This document shows, piece after piece, positions 1-9,615 of a stretch of 27,636 nucleotides of DNA. The first letter of the stretch is position 1. Every line of letters begins with the position of its first letter. The notes under the pieces were generated by a model. The model had not been told where the DNA came from. It searched no databases and saw only the letters and a list, made by a program, of their open reading frames with translations. Made by a program: the position numbers and the translations under genes. Source of the stretch: Reclinomonas americana ATCC 50394 (Eukaryota; Jakobida; Jakobea; Jakobida). The DNA lies in NCBI GenBank assembly GCA_048213135.1, contig AFZH01020195.1:1-27636 (forward strand), in the 5' to 3' direction.

Positions 1-264
1 TCGAGGCCAGCGACAGATGACCGTCGTCAAAGAGCGGCGTTGAGCGGCCGACAGCCTCGCTGAGACCGCCAACAGTCGCAGTCATGAGACTGGCGGCGTG
101 CATGGACCATCGCCGGTCGACCACAATGTCAGAGCTGCCACTGGGTGCTTGCTGGTACCGGTGGTGGTGGTGGTGGTGGTGGTGATGGCCGTGAGTCTCG
201 GCATCGGGACTGGGGGTTGCGCGCTCTTGCATCCAGGGAGCAAATACAGGCGACTGGCGAGTTA
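1..264. other. 3' flank of the LRR gene; no gene seen
   Basis: This stretch lies downstream of the proposed stop codon of the minus-strand LRR gene. It has an imperfect GGT-repeat tract at about 160-184, which would encode polyproline on the minus strand in one frame. An alternative last exon of the LRR gene could therefore run through here, but the simplest splice (acceptor just after 308) reaches a TGA at 265-267 first. I see no RNA gene and no convincing exon. Confidence 0.4.
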
Positions 265-3200
265 TCACGCGAGAACTGCGGCAACAACAGTGGTGAGAAC
301 GGATATGCTGTTTCACACGTGTGTGGATCTCCATTCACGAAGAAGCAACGAAGACTCCTCACCTTGGCGATTTTGACTGGCGGTGTGCGTTACGTGAGGG
401 AAATGGTGATCGTGAGGCAGCCGGTGGCGGTGTTCTTTGGCGACCCTGCGGTGGTTGCTGCTGTGGTTGTTGTTGCTGTGGTTGTGAGCCGCGAAGCGCA
501 AACTCCGCCTGCGCCAACACCTGTGCTTGGTACATCAGCTGCTGCTGTTGTGAGGGTGGTCGACCAGAGACCGGCGGCGTGTTTTGCCGTCGCGAGGGAA
601 GTGTCGGAGCGAATACAGGAAGCTGTGTGCGAGTCGCCGTCAGAAAATGCAAGCGCCAGCGGTGAACATTAATGTCGCACTGCCGCACTCACCGGATTGT
701 AACGGTGCTCCAGCACCAGCATGTCCATCATGCTGCGCGGCGGCGAGGTTGCGTCCAGCGGGGATTCGGCAGCCTCCGAGGACGGGGCCGTCTGCACATA
801 GTCGGAGGCCACAACCGAGTCATCCAGGTGCACGTACTCGTACGAGGCACGGCTGGAGGCTCGTGAGCTGGGACGCACGGCCGACGACGACGAAGACGAC
901 ATGGGTCGAGAGGGCATGCTAATCGAAGGCGTCACCACATTCAGCGGCAGTACAGACCGCCCACCGCCGGTGCGCTGACTGATGTTGAGTTCACCGTCGA
1001 GCGCGGCGTTTGCGTCGGGTGAGCTCTCAAGGGGCGCACCGAGGAGGTAATTTGGTGGCACTGCGACAGGGTAGGGGGATCGCGAATAAGGCCAACGGCA
1101 CACACCAATGCCACCAAGTCAACACACACGAACCACGGTGGAAGAGCGACGAAGGTACGCGGTCAAGCGCAGTGGAGGCGCGTGTGTTGCCGCCCACTGA
1201 GGACGACGCAGATAGACCGCGGGAGCGTGGCATCGGCAATGGCATTTGCGCCAGTTCGTCCCTCTCCGGCGCACCCTGCTCCGCTTCCTCGGTGGCATAC
1301 GGATCGTCGCCGGGGGTGGGCATCAGGAAAAACGCCACATCACGACCGTCGCCCTCCGAGGAGCGGCGGTAGACGTTGTACGAGGAGTGCAGCACATTGT
1401 AGGAGGTGCGGCCGACTCGCCGAGGCGCAGTCTGCGGCGCTTGATTGAAGCGATGCAACGCCTGCTGCGGGTCGGTGACCGTGAACTCGGGCTACACACG
1501 CACGGCCAGTGAGGGGAGAGTGAGGGTGAGAAGAGAGTGGACGGTGCGCTGCCGCACCTTGGCAGGTACAGTGAACCAACGCAGTGGCACCACTGCGCCC
1601 TGTTCTGCCGCCGCTGAGGTTGACCTCAGGAGGCGAGCAGGCGACGTGGTACCGCTTGACGGCCGCACCGGCAACGACGCATTCAACTGCTCATCTTGCA
1701 TGCTGGTGATGAACACTCCCGGACCGCTGCTACTGTTGGCGCCATTAACTGCACAATAATCAAGACGCAGTCACAACGTAGTTCTGCAAGCACCACCGCC
1801 TGCATCGCTCGCTGCCTACCGTGCACGAGAGCACTGCCGGAGCGCCGCCCAATGGTGGCCGACGAGAGTCTCGGGGGAGCTGGCGACGTAAACAGCGACA
1901 GTGGCAGTGAGTGAAACAGGTCACCAACACAACGCATGAGAGAGAATGCATCGCGCACCGGGAGCCACGCTGACGGGAGCCATGTGCAAGGGCGCCCAAC
2001 CGGGTGAGTAATCGTGTCCAGGGTTATGGCCACTGCAGCGATGGTAAGCATTAATTCACCAACGAGAGGAGAAAGGGAGGGGCCAAGCGTTGTCGACGCA
2101 CCGTGCAGCATTCAGAGTCGACGCAAACCCTTCGCTTGCGAGAATGAACTTGCCAGTCCAATTGGCATTGTCAATAAACTGTGACAGAGAGAAATGTTAG
2201 CGCAGACGATACGGCGGCATCTCTCAGCACAGGAAACGCACCACTCGCAAGTCTGTGCTCCATGGCCGTGAGCTTCCAGACTTGAATTCCTGTTCGTCGG
2301 CATCGGATCTGTGCAAAGGAGGAAAAAGTCATGTTGCAGTTGACACGAAGCGACAGCGATCGAGTCACGCAACTCGCTGGAGAACAAAAACGTCCAGAAT
2401 CCACGCGGATTCCACAACAGACATCGTGACTCGATCTGTGCAACGAACGAGCCGACGAACAGCGATAAGAAGCGCTGACACAGGAAGAGGTCACAGAAAA
2501 AAGAGTGCGCGCACCAACACAGTATGATCGCGCCACGAGGGAATGACGACGCTGAGTTGAGTTGGCATCGACAGCCCAGGCGCTGGTGCGAGGCGCCTGG
2601 CAATGTATCCGTCGAGCACAGCCTTTTTCGATTTGAGAATCACCTGCTCCCCGACTCTCGGCTCGTGATGCTCCACGTTCTTGTGTCGCTTCTGGTATTT
2701 CACCGGTTTGTCCTCGACGTGCTTGTTCAGATCGACACTGTGCACAGCAGGCATGGTGAGCACACTGAAGGCGGGAGAGACGGGGGAAGACGATTGCAGC
2801 AGCAGCAGCACTTGCCATTTCGTATTGAAACGTGCTCGGTTGCTGGTGCTGGTGCTCGACATGTCCAGCGTCGCTGTGCACGAGTTGAGGCAACGAAAGA
2901 TTGGCACTGCAAAAGGAGTGCACACACCTTCCGACGCGGCTGACGGCGAGGCTGCCGAGGGTCGGCGGCTCGGTCGCGCAGAGGCGGACGACTTTTTCAT
3001 GGCCGCCGGGATGTGTGGCAGGGAGATGGATTGTAGGATTTCGGGTCTGCGCCGAGAATAGTGAGACACCGTCGTTTTCACGTGCGCCAGAGTTGAGCCG
3101 CACGCAACAGTTCGACTTCTGGTCTGGAGATCTCCCGCAGTGGGCCAAGGAGTTCCATGGCGCGCGGATTCGACCAGGTTTCCGTTTGCTGGAAGAGGGT

Positions 3201-6016
3201 GAGGGCGGCGCGGGCCAGCCACATCATCTTGAATTCGTCTGCGGAAGAGGGAGGGTGAGGGGGAAGGAGGAGAGGGAGGAGGAAAGGGGAGGAGACAGGC
3301 ATCATGTGAAGAATAAGCCTCTCTGCTGAACAACAATGAGGAGGGGGGAATAGTGTGAATGAAAGAAGTACAACAACGAGAAAGACAGCTGTTGAAAGGG
3401 CCACTCAGGAGAACATGTCAGAAAGGTTGCGCGCTGTCGCTGGGCGGAGCAGTTTAGAGGAAAGACAGCAGAACAGCCACGGAATTCCCGGCACCCGTGA
3501 GCAGCAAAGACACAGACAGAAGCCTCGCCGGTGGAACATGTCAGAGAGGTAACGCCTCGTCGCCAGACGGAGCAGTTCAGAGTAAAAAGAGCAGAACAGC
3601 CACGGAATTCCAGGCGCCCGTGAGCGGCAAAGATACAGAAAGAAGCCACTCGGGTGGAACATGTCAGAAAGGTAGCAGTTCAGAAGAAAGAGAGCAGAAC
3701 AGCCACGGAATTCCCAGCGCCCGTGAGCGGCAAAGATACAGAAAGAAGCCTTTTCGGTGGAACATGTCAGAAAGGTAGCGCCCAGTCGCCAGACGCTGGA
3801 AGCAGGAAGCAAGAGAGAAGAAGAGACAAAAGTCACCAACGAATGACAACAAATGAAACCATGAAGGTAGAAGACTATGACGGAATCGAAAGAGAAGCGC
3901 CCTGTCGCCAGACACTGGAAGCAGGAAGCTTCTCTACCGGCGATTAAGAGGAAGGGAGAGATACTTGGGAACGAAAGAAACACAACCGTCGGACTATAGC
4001 CTGAACTCAAGAGAGAGGGGAGTCGAAAGAGAAGTACCCCGTCGACAGACACTGGAAGCAGGAAGCTTCTCTGCTGTCCGATCCAGATCCCGAACAATTC
4101 TATGGTGCCTTTTTCTTCCGTGCAACACGCGCACGCACCTGCTACATCCTTGCCAAACACTCGCGTGAGCGACAGTACCCGAGATTCGGTCAAAATCTGT
4201 TCGTCGAGCAGCACCAGCAACGACATCCAGGCGAAATCCGGGTACGCCGCCAGCGCCTCGGCAATCGGCACTGCGGTGCTCACATTCCACTTGGAGCCGG
4301 CCACGAAAATATTAACGGCCGTCTCCATCTGAAGTAGCTGCGTCAGCACCCTGGCTCACAGAAGAAAGCACGTGCTTGCACATCATCACACGGACCCGCA
4401 GTTTTCGCGGCACCGGGAAATGCAGCACGGAGAACATGAGGATGCCGAGGGCGTCCATTTGCTCACTGGAGAACACCGTGAGGAACGAGAAGGGGCTCTT
4501 GTCCGTGACTTTGAAACTGTGCCCATCATGTCAGTCAGCACACTACACTGCGGAAACGAACACAGTCTCGGAAAGACGGACTCAACGACGTCACGAATTG
4601 CCCGTCGGTGTTCAACCGCAGCAGCTCGCACCGCTCAAAGTGGGTGGCGACATATTTGAGTCGCAAGCGATCCACGACTGTGATACAAGTAGGAAATGTC
4701 ACGCGTGCATCCCACGAGAAAAGGAAGTCGACAACAGCAAAACGTACATGGCGACCGAGTGGCCTGGTGGCCAAACTTCTCCAGAAACTCCACAGCCAGC
4801 GGCGCCAGTCGTTCCTTATCCAGTGGTCGACCATCGTCGTCTTCGTCGCCACCACTCTGAGCACCCAACGACGCCTCCGCATCACCGATCATCTATCACG
4901 ACATCATAAGCAACACAGTACAGTCGTGCGCAACCGACAGCACGCATGCATGCACACCTGCTGGACGTATGCCGGGTTCGCTTGTGCGAATGCGTGCGCT
5001 CGCATCCGCTCCTCGTACGTAACGAACTTGCCATCGAGAATCCACACGAGCGGCAACAGATGCACCAGCAGGAGTCGATCTACTCAACACACAGCTTCAG
5101 CGTGTGGCGAAGCAACAAAAGGACTCGACTACGGTGCGCAACATTCAACCACCGAGCACAGTGGATTATCGCGCACATCCAGCTCCACAATGTGCACTCG
5201 TCGCAGCCGCAGCACCTCCTCAAACGCCAAGTCATTCCCACGCAGAATCACCTGTCCCCACGCCCGCACACCGCCTCCACTCAGTGCCTCGGCCACGCGC
5301 GTCAACCGATTATGCGCGGCATCGATATCCCACAGACACAGAGTCGACAGTGGAGCAAAGGTCTCCGCCGGAAGCTCCCGCAACGAGTTCAGCGACACAT
5401 CCAGGCGTTCCATTCTCGAAAATATCGATAGATCAGTGCCGCTCATGATATCTGAGTGGAGTGAAATGGTGAGAAAGTGTGAGGAAGTGTGAGGAAGTGT
5501 GTGAAAGTGTGAGAAAGTGTGAGAAAGGGTGAGGAAGTGTGAGAAAGGGTGAGAAAGTGTGTGAAGCGTACGCAGTTCTTCTGTCTCTCTCCTGTCTTCT
5601 CTCTTCTCTCTCTCTCTCTCACTCTGTGTGCGTGTGTGTTGCTCACCGAGGTTGGCGTTTCGCAGGGAGACTATGCGGACGGCATCGGGAGGCGTCGCAC
5701 TGCCGAGCATGGCCAGCAGTCGCGGCTGAGTCAGCACGCGAGATGAAGGCAACACCGACTGTAGTTGTTGTTGTTGTTGCTGCTGTTCTGCTGTTGCTTT
5801 TGCCTTGGTGCGTGCCTTGGCGCGAGAGGAAGACGAGGGTGCTGGCGCGAGGACGATTTGTGTGGGCGACGGCACGCGCAGCTCCAGCATCGCCGAGGTC
5901 ATCGACAGCGGAGAGCCGCCAAGAGTCGAGGGTGACATGGGGTCGCCGTCGAGAGAGAGAGGAGAGGGCGGAGGCCTGTCAGCCTCGGCAGGCGGGGCTG
6001 CTGGTGCTGCCGACAT
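265..6016 (-). CDS. Leucine-rich-repeat protein with LRR-cap and long Ser/Pro/Gln-rich tail (about 18 exons)
   Basis: Start ATG is at 6016-6014. Proposed exons, high to low: 5647-6016, 5143-5451, 4958-5079, 4748-4892, 4564-4677, 4396-4508, 4139-4337, 3082-3238, 2928-3046, about 2500-2873, 2369-2435, 2242-2308, 2102-2178, 1558-1732, 1134-1491, 693-1060, 363-622, 265-307. Phases agree at every junction except the unresolved one near 2436-2500. The product is about 1,140 residues. The first about 110 residues are low complexity with a seven-Gln run. About four LRRs follow (e.g. MERLDVSLNSLRELP and VELDVRDNPLC). The next exon gives the LRR-cap (YRLL...LPLVWILDGKFVTYEER), the usual end of SDS22/LRRC-type LRR arrays. 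The middle holds a segment around VGEQVILKSKKAVLDGYIAR that I cannot assign. The tail (from about 1730 down) is rich in S, P, R and Q and likely disordered. LRR blocks of this kind bind proteins, so a scaffold role is inferred. No signal peptide or membrane segment is evident. Confidence 0.8.
1733..2101 (-). other. 369-nt intron of the LRR gene
   Basis: This gap separates exon 2102-2178 (starts FIDNANWTGKF) from exon 1558-1732 (starts with a split Arg codon, then SSGPGVFITSMQ). Donor GTGCGT and acceptor AACAG keep phase 2 across the join. It is several times longer than the usual 55-85 nt, so a small unrecognised exon could be hidden inside. I see no motif or repeat of note. Confidence 0.45.
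3413..3790. repeat. Tandem minisatellite, unit about 103-123 bp, 3+ copies
   Basis: Three units begin with ACATGTCAGA at 3413, 3536 and 3659, and a fourth, truncated one at 3762. Spacings are 123, 123 and 103 bp. Each full unit also carries the blocks AGCAGAACAGCCACGGAATT and CCGTGAGC(A/G)GCAAAGA. The third unit lacks about 20 bp near its start. The copies differ by scattered substitutions, so the array is not brand new. It lies wholly inside the 900-nt LRR-gene intron. Confidence 0.9.
3885..4075. repeat. Pair of diverged direct repeats around GACACTGGAAGCAGGAAGCT
   Basis: The block CAGACACTGGAAGCAGGAAG followed by CTTCTCT occurs at about 3909-3936 and again at about 4047-4074. Both copies are preceded by GTCGAAAGAGAAG or ATCGAAAGAGAAG. 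A shorter relative (CGCCAGACGCTGGAAGCAGGA) sits at the end of the minisatellite near 3786-3806, so the two repeat families touch. All are intronic in the proposed LRR gene model. Confidence 0.8.
5452..5646 (-). other. First intron of the LRR gene with short tandem repeats
   Basis: Donor GTGAGC at 5646 and acceptor CACTCAG beside 5452 join the N-terminal exon to the LRR exon in phase 1. The half nearest the acceptor (about 5462-5565) is a degenerate array of an 11-12 bp unit, GAAAGTGTGAG on the plus strand. In the sense direction of the gene it reads as repeated CTCACACTTTC, so each unit gives a pyrimidine stretch and a CTCAC branch-site-like motif. Confidence 0.75.
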
Positions 6017-6249
6017 CGCAACCGATCAACCACCGGGACAAAGCGGGACAGAAAGTGCGCTCGCGCATGTGTCTGTCTTTCGTGATCGGCGTACAGCGTG
6101 TGACGGAGACTCTTTGCTTGCCGCGTTGCGTTGAAGCAGAGGGAGAAAGTAATAGAACGTGACTTACGCTCTTTGTAGACTTATTGAAAAAGGTTTCACG
6201 GCATGTTGTCATGACAGGATTCTGGTGGTTGTTCGAATTCGTGTTGGCA
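6017..6249. promoter_or_regulatory. Shared divergent promoter region between LRR and RBR genes
   Basis: Only 233 bp separate the ATG of the minus-strand LRR gene (6016) from the ATG chosen for the plus-strand RBR gene (6250). Both 5' UTRs and both core promoters must fit here unless an upstream non-coding exon exists. I see no clear TATA box. The two genes are candidates for shared regulation; that is inference from layout only. Confidence 0.5.
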
Positions 6250-8598
6250 ATGGGCTCCGCGCACTCGCTCAATGCTGCTGCACCAGCTCGCCTTCCGCCT
6301 TTCAGTTGCGAGTGGCGACTGTTAACACTTCGTGCGCTCGTCACGCAAATTTCTTCTCGCTGTGTGTCACAGGCGCGTCCCGCACCGACGCAACCTCACG
6401 CAACTCGGCCATCGGTGCGGGCGGCACCCGTGCAGGCTCAAGCTCTGCAGCAGCTGGTGCTCTGCCACCAACGAGCGCGTCAGCATCTGCGCAATCACAA
6501 GCAGGTGATCCGAGTTGCTTTTTGTGACGCATCTTCCCAGTGTGTTCACTTGCCGTCGCAGCACATGGATCATCGACAACAAGCACTACCGCCAGTGGTG
6601 GTGGTCCTCCCACGAACGCACCGACGTTTGATGCCCAAGGTCGACTCATCTCGCCAGTACCGTTTCATTTGCAGCTGCCAGTCGAGCCAGTTGTTGTCAC
6701 TCGGCAGCAGCAGCAGCCGCAGCCGCAGCAGCCATTGGCGCCACCTGCCACTCGTTCTCCTCCCCAAGTGCCTCCTCCGCCGTATGTGCCTCCCGCAAAT
6801 CCACAACGTGCTCGGTCACCATTGAGACGGCCACCACCACCACCACCACCACCACCACCACCGCCGCCGCCAATCGTGCATCTGCTGGCTCAGCCACCGC
6901 CGCCGCCGCCTCCAATTGCATCTCCAGTGCAACCGGCGTCAGCTGCAGTGCCTCGGCAGCCTCAGCCTGCTCCTGCCGCAAGGCCCTTGGGGTCTGAGCA
7001 ACACCGACCTCCAGTGCCTGCTGCTTCGCAGGCGAGTGCACGAGTTTCCCCGATGCGCAACATACGAGACGACAGTGATGATGACGGAGGCGTAGGTTTG
7101 GGTGTGCCGTCGTTGTGAATGCAGGGCTTGCCAAGTAACTTCTTCAACTCGCGCGCAGATGCGAGTCTGCCACCTCCCCAGGGTCGACGACGACAACGGT
7201 CGCGGCGGCGGCGGCGGCAGTCGCTTGAGCATGTGCCTGTCGATGCGGCTGCAGGAGAATTGGGTGCGTCGAGCTCTTCACACTCGTCGCCGTCGTCATC
7301 TGCAGGATGTTGCGCATATATGCTGACTTCGCTCCTGATATCTGCGCCCTATAGTGCCACCCGCGACGGGAAGCGCAAGCTCTGCAGCAGCAGAACAGCC
7401 TGTCGTCAGACAGGCGCCCAGTTCGGCGCCCGTTGATTCCACCCTGATGTGTCAGATATGTATGACTGCAGGGCTGCCAACTTGCTTTCGACTGCCGTGC
7501 AATCACGGCATCTGCGATGAATGGTTGGTTTGAGTTGATGGTGACCAAGCGACGCTGTGCTGCATTAGGCATTCGGTGCCACCACTGCTGTGTTGCACGA
7601 CTCATGTACGTGTGTTCACCTGCACTGCGCAGTCTGCGAGAAACATTCCGAGATCACATGCAGCGTCACGTCGATCGACCTGTTCTCTGTGCCACAGCTG
7701 GATGTCGGCAGGGTTAGTTATCGCTTTGCTCGCAGGTTCGAATGGTGGCAGTCACACGCTGACTCGCAAATATTTGCAGAAATCCCGGAAGTCCTCATTC
7801 GACAGTGCTGCGCTTCTGATTTGCACGACCAGTTGACGGAGTACGAAAACGTTCTGAATCAGCACTTTCTGCGAAGCCGAAGTACCGCCGCGCGGCCCTG
7901 TCCTTCGGTGCGCAGCGTTTGGTTACATGACTGGCGCATATTAGAGAGCAGTAGCAACACGTTGGGCTTATCAGTTGTCCCTTCGAATTCACCAGTGCGG
8001 GCGACTTTGCGAACCAGTTAGCAGGCGTATCCCAGATGCTCGCTGTGGTTGTGGAACTCGTTTTTGTGTTCGCTGCGGCGGACAATGGAGAGCACCGTTT
8101 TCCTTCGCGACCTTGGGCTCAAGATCACAATCCTGCGGCAACGCTGACTGTGTGTCGCCCAGTCAGCTTCTCTTGCAATCACCAACCAAGGTTCGGCACT
8201 AATTGTTGCTTCTCACACGCCTTTACAGTCAGCAATACTTTCTTGGCGTCTCAGTGTTGTTTGCATCGCCACCTTCAGCGAATATGGCCAAACGATGATG
8301 CGCTTGTTCCGCAACGAAGAGCTTGCCCTTCGTGTCATCACATTCAAGGTACGTGTGTGTGTGTGTGTGCTCTTTTTCATGCTGATGCTCGAAAGGATTG
8401 ACTCTGCTGCGCATTTCACCATCCGCAAACGTAGAACATGGTGAAGGCTGCAAGCACATGAAGTGCCATGGTTGTCAGGCAGAATATTGCATGAGATGTC
8501 TTGCTGTCAAGACTACCGGCGGATGGCCAGCTGCGTGTGGTTCATTTAGTACTCCGTGCGCCGTTGTGCCTGTTCAGGAACTGTCCGAGGAAGAGTAA
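6250..8598 (+). CDS. RBR-type E3 ubiquitin ligase with proline-rich N-terminal half (10 exons)
   Basis: Proposed exons: 6250-6304, 6373-6504, 6562-7095, 7159-7308, 7355-7523, 7633-7712, 7780-7881, 7952-8149, 8229-8348, 8435-8598 (TAA). They sum to 1,704 nt, 567 residues. RBR ligases take ubiquitin from an E2 onto a RING2 cysteine and then pass it to the substrate. RING1 is C323, C326, C339, H341, C344, C347, C366, C371 (CQIC, LPCNHGICDEC, VLCATAGC). The linker EIPEVLIRQCCASDL is typical of RBR proteins. The IBR has C423, C427, C439, C441, C446, C449 (RCGCGTRFCVRCG), but its last two ligands are unclear. RING2 is CPSC, then EHGEGCKHMKC with catalytic C519, then C527, C532 and C535. Residues 1-6, MGSAHS, fit an N-myristoylation signal. 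Residues of about 80-240 are Pro/Gln rich with a long proline run. The intron-8 donor may instead be at 8190 with the acceptor before 8255. Confidence 0.85.
6831..6871 (+). repeat. CCA/CCG trinucleotide tract encoding polyproline
   Basis: A CCA run passing into CCG codons encodes 13-14 consecutive prolines inside exon 3 of the RBR gene. A second, shorter CCG/CCT proline block lies at 6896-6912. Such tracts bind SH3, WW or profilin-type partners; no partner is known here. Confidence 0.9.
8352..8370 (+). repeat. (GT)n microsatellite at the donor end of an RBR intron
   Basis: The run directly follows the GTACGT donor of the intron at 8349-8434, between the two halves of RING2. The repeat begins within 5 nt of the splice site. 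Confidence 0.85.
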
Positions 8599-8724
8599 CC
8601 TGGCAGTAAAACGTTCGGAGGCAACGTGAATCTCATCGAAAGACAGCTCGAGATGTCTCTTCATTTCAACTGAGAGTTTACTGATTCAGAAGAGGTAGGA
8701 GATACCACGATGTAACTACTCGAC
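8599..8724. other. Convergent 3' ends of the RBR gene and the giant gene
   Basis: The TAA of the plus-strand RBR gene (8596-8598) and the TGA of the minus-strand giant gene (8725-8727) face each other across 126 bp. Both 3' UTRs and polyadenylation sites must lie here or overlap the opposite gene. I see no AATAAA on either strand, so the transcripts may overlap in antisense. Confidence 0.5.
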
Positions 8725-9615
8725 TCACGGAGCTTGCTGTTGACCGCGGAGAGAAACTCTCGCAACGATCTCGGGAAGAAGGTTCGCCAAACCAGCAAAC
8801 GACGCCGTTGCCAACACATCGTCGGACAGTTGCCGGAAGGTGTCGCGCTTCGGACTCGGTCCGACTGCCACCACAAGCACGAGCGTCATTCGACTCTGGT
8901 CGGCCTTCCAGGCATCGTAAATTGCTTTCGCGCCAGCTGGATCCGCATCACCGTCCTGCCGACAGCATGCAGTGCGTAACGGGTTCAGTGTTACACTCAG
9001 AAGCATCATGAATAGGGGTTAGAAAGCAAGTACTCACAGTCATCAACACGACAATACGCGGACCATCTCGGACATTAGCAGCGAAGAGGTCGCGCGCATA
9101 GCTGAATGGGGGAGTAAAGTTGGTCCCCCCATTTGACTGCGCCATGCCGTCAATCAGCTGATGCAAGTTCGCGAGATTGGTGTTGAAGCCCTGGGTAACA
9201 GGATGATTGGCGCTGTTGAATTTGGAGATGGCCACACGCGATTGCTGACGGATCTTAATAGTAAGCAGCAGCGCCGGGGCAGCTAACTCATCTCTTCACG
9301 CAACATTGGGGGCGATTGGGAACTGAGCGTTAATACTGATCAACAGCTACAAATACATCAGGTAGGAGCGGAGTCAGCAGAGTTCTCAAGCAAGACAACG
9401 GAGAGTGTGGTACGTATTACCTCGTTGGCAAATCGCTTGACATGATTCTGGAAGTCGTCTGCATTAATCGACCCGCTTTCGTCCAACAAGAGCTAACAGT
9501 AGGGCGCTTCCACATCAGCAAGTGGCACAGAAGGGCAAGAGATATACATCGATGCAACGAATTGCGTACCACAATATCCAGCTCCTGATGACGCCGAGGA
9601 ATGACTGGGGCAGCA
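8725..9615 (-). other. C-terminal von Willebrand A domain with intact MIDAS
   Basis: Exons 9570-9772 (end), 9421-9492, 9038-9253 and 8725-8955 join to ELDIVLLLDESGSI, then RVAISKFNSA, then NGGTNFTPPFSYA, then RIVVLMTDGDADP. These give the DxSxS motif, the MIDAS Thr and the TDG Asp, all three metal-contact loops. vWA domains with a full MIDAS bind an acidic side chain of a partner through Mg2+. About 65 residues follow TDG, enough to finish the fold before the stop. Inserting the intron at 9493-9569 between V and LLLDES keeps phase 0. Confidence 0.88.

Larger units (their letters stand above)
3239..4138 (-). other. Exceptionally long (900-nt), repeat-filled intron of the LRR gene
   Basis: Donor GTGCGT at 4138 and acceptor CCGCAG next to 3239 join the exon ending GKDVA to the exon starting DEFKMMWLARAAL in phase 1. 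Nearly every other intron in the window is under 110 nt. The excess length is made of the tandem repeat at 3413-3790 and a second, dispersed repeat at about 3890-4075. A minus-strand frame stays open through much of the region, but its sequence is the repeat read in translation and does not resemble a folded protein. Confidence 0.6.

Noticed and set aside
3413-3790. Possible CRISPR array
   Set aside because: Units of 103-123 bp are nearly identical over their full length, with no unique spacers, in a eukaryotic intron.
3405-4349. 314-residue minus-strand open frame
   Set aside because: Only its first part (4139-4337) is a real exon. The rest is the intronic tandem repeat in translation.
4608-5492. 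294-residue plus-strand open frame
   Set aside because: Antisense shadow of LRR-gene exons 4564-5451, with composition rich in Arg, Ser, Thr and His.
7524-7632. Coding read-through WFELMVTKRR...IRCHHCC as part of RING1
   Set aside because: It has a Cys pair, but reaching it from ...CNHGICDE needs a frameshift. The 109-nt splice gives a full RING1 in frame with the downstream linker.
7713-7736. 23-nt intron in the RBR gene
   Set aside because: A 67-nt intron from the same GTTAGT donor, with a CTGAC branch site and TTTGCAG acceptor at 7779, restores the RBR linker in the right phase.
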